From: an uncultured Burkholderiales bacterium
Lineage (GTDB): Bacteria; Pseudomonadota; Gammaproteobacteria; Burkholderiales; Burkholderiaceae_C
Assembly: GCA_903887655.1 (NCBI GenBank)
Contig: CAISQQ010000002.1
Location: forward strand, 1 to 5,522
Length of the DNA stretch: 5,522 bases
Direction of reading: 5' to 3'
The notes beneath the pieces were generated by a model. The model did not search any database. It had not been told where the DNA came from and saw only the letters and a list, made by a program, of their open reading frames with translations. Shown here piece after piece: positions 4,488 to 5,522 of the stretch. A program made the translations under genes and the position numbers. Numbering within the stretch: position 1 is the stretch's first letter; every line of letters begins with the position of its first letter.

Positions 4488-5522
4488 TCAGGTGCCTTGG
4501 CGCCAAATCACGCCGCCACCCAAACACACGTCTTGGCGATAAAGCACCACCGACTGGCCGGGTGTGACCGCCCACTGCGCACGCTCAAAAGACAAGGTCA
4601 AGGACTCCAAGTCCTCGCCTTGGGGCGAGGGCCTGACCTCACAAGGGGCATCGAGCTGTCGATAGCGGGTTTTGGCGGTAAGGGTGTGCTCTTCGCGTGA
4701 GCCTTCAAAGTCGGGGCGCTCACCACTGACCCAACTCAAATCCTTGGCCACCAATTGTTGACTCAACAAGGCGGGATGATCGTGGCCTTGCACCGCCACC
4801 AAGGTGTTGCGCGCGAGGTCTTTCTTCGCCACAAACCACGGTTCGTGGTGCCCCTCGAGCTGAGCGTCTTCGCTCGGCGCCAGGGTCTGTCCCCGCTTGG
4901 GCGCGGCGCGCTGAATACCCCCAATGCCCAAGCCTTGTCGTTGCCCGAGGGTGTAAAAACTCAAGCCCACGTGCTTGCCGATCACCCGCCCGTTGAGGTC
5001 TTGGATGGGCCCGGGTTGATGGGCAATGTATTGGTTCAAAAAGGCCCGAAATGGCCGCTCTCCGATAAAACAAATGCCGGTGGAGTCTTTTTTCTTGGCA
5101 TTGGGCAAGCCCAGTTGCAAGGCCTTGGCGCGCAACTCGGTTTTTTGCATTTCGCCCACGGGAAACAAGGTTTTGGACAGTTGTGCCTGCGTCAAGCGGT
5201 GCAAAAAATAACTTTGGTCTTTGCTCGCATCCAGGCCTTTGAGCAACTCAAAGCTTTCCCCGACTTGACGCACGCGCGCGTAATGCCCCGTGGCAATTTT
5301 GTCCGCCCCCAGTTTCATGGCATGGTCTAAAAAGGCTTTGAACTTGATCTCCGCATTGCACAACACATCGGGGTTGGGCGTGCGCCCGGCTTGGTACTCT
5401 TTTAGGAACTCGGCGAAAACACGGTCTTTGTAGTCTTGTGCAAAATTCACAAATTCGAGCTCAATGCCGAGCACATCGGCCACCGCCGCCGCGTCAACAA
5501 AGTCCTCATTGGCCGAGCAGTA
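4488..5522 (-). CDS. mnmA: tRNA-specific 2-thiouridylase, N-terminus beyond the right edge
   Basis: MnmA uses ATP and sulfur relayed by the Tus system to form 2-thiouridine at wobble position U34 of tRNAs for Lys, Glu and Gln. The fragment covers 344 residues, beginning at YCSANEDF, equivalent to E. coli Tyr48-Cys49. About 47 residues, including the ATP-binding SGGVDSS loop, lie outside. Visible motifs: GRTPNPDVLCNAEIKFKAF with the catalytic Asp and Cys (Asp99 and Cys102 in E. coli; the Cys codon is 5360-5358); ATGHYAR; DQSYFL; KKKDSTGICFIGER with the second catalytic Cys (Cys199 in E. coli; codon 5072-5070); TLGQRQGLGIGG; the beta-barrel motif KTRYRQ; and the C-terminal VTPGQSVV and CLGGGVIW. 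Compared with E. coli there is an insertion of roughly 17 residues after GLGIGG. The stop, TGA at 4490-4488, faces the LysR-type gene, and no clear terminator separates them. Confidence 0.97.
   Translation of the reverse strand, partial: YCSANEDFVDAAAVADVLGIELEFVNFAQDYKDRVFAEFLKEYQAGRTPNPDVLCNAEIKFKAFLDHAMKLGADKIATGHYARVRQVGESFELLKGLDASKDQSYFLHRLTQAQLSKTLFPVGEMQKTELRAKALQLGLPNAKKKDSTGICFIGERPFRAFLNQYIAHQPGPIQDLNGRVIGKHVGLSFYTLGQRQGLGIGGIQRAAPKRGQTLAPSEDAQLEGHHEPWFVAKKDLARNTLVAVQGHDHPALLSQQLVAKDLSWVSGERPDFEGSREEHTLTAKTRYRQLDAPCEVRPSPQGEDLESLTLSFERAQWAVTPGQSVVLYRQDVCLGGGVIWRQGT

Noticed and set aside
4755..5330. 191-codon plus-strand frame opposite mnmA
   Set aside because: It is the complement of the conserved MnmA coding region, and the translation shows no recognisable family.

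Overview
The window looks like a piece of chromosome from a betaproteobacterium of the order Burkholderiales, most likely Comamonadaceae. Supporting signs are the style of the MetH and MnmA proteins, a GTP-dependent PEP carboxykinase, moderately GC-rich DNA, and -10 boxes such as GCTATAAT and GTACAATGCG. This placement is an inference from sequence style. I see no transposase, phage gene, CRISPR array, rRNA or tRNA.

Layout from left to right: (1) the 5' end of metH (methionine synthase) leaves the window on the minus strand, its start lying in or next to a degenerate hexamer repeat. (2) Divergent from it is a 45-residue single-pass membrane protein gene (478-615, plus) with a good ribosome binding site and TATAAT box. 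(3) A gene-free stretch (616-990) holds a consensus-like promoter, a 14-bp palindrome and a structured leader just before pckG. (4) pckG (991-2844, plus) encodes PEP carboxykinase (GTP) and is followed by a strong intrinsic terminator. (5) A minus-strand gene (2963-3382) encodes a 139-residue membrane protein of unknown function, with its own sigma70-type promoter. (6) Divergent from it is a LysR-family regulator gene (3506-4468, plus) with a 17-bp palindrome at its 5' end. (7) Converging on it is mnmA (tRNA 2-thiouridylase), whose N-terminal part lies beyond the right edge.

The genes do not form one pathway or operon. They are mostly single units: a one-carbon/methionine gene, a gluconeogenic gene, a regulator and a tRNA-modification gene, plus two unassigned membrane proteins. 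The most interesting part is the roughly 210-nt leader predicted for pckG. It can form a 15-position closing helix around internal hairpins, and it carries a 7-nt sequence perfectly complementary to the pckG Shine-Dalgarno region. This looks like a cis-acting RNA control element, but it has not been tested and no ligand can be named.
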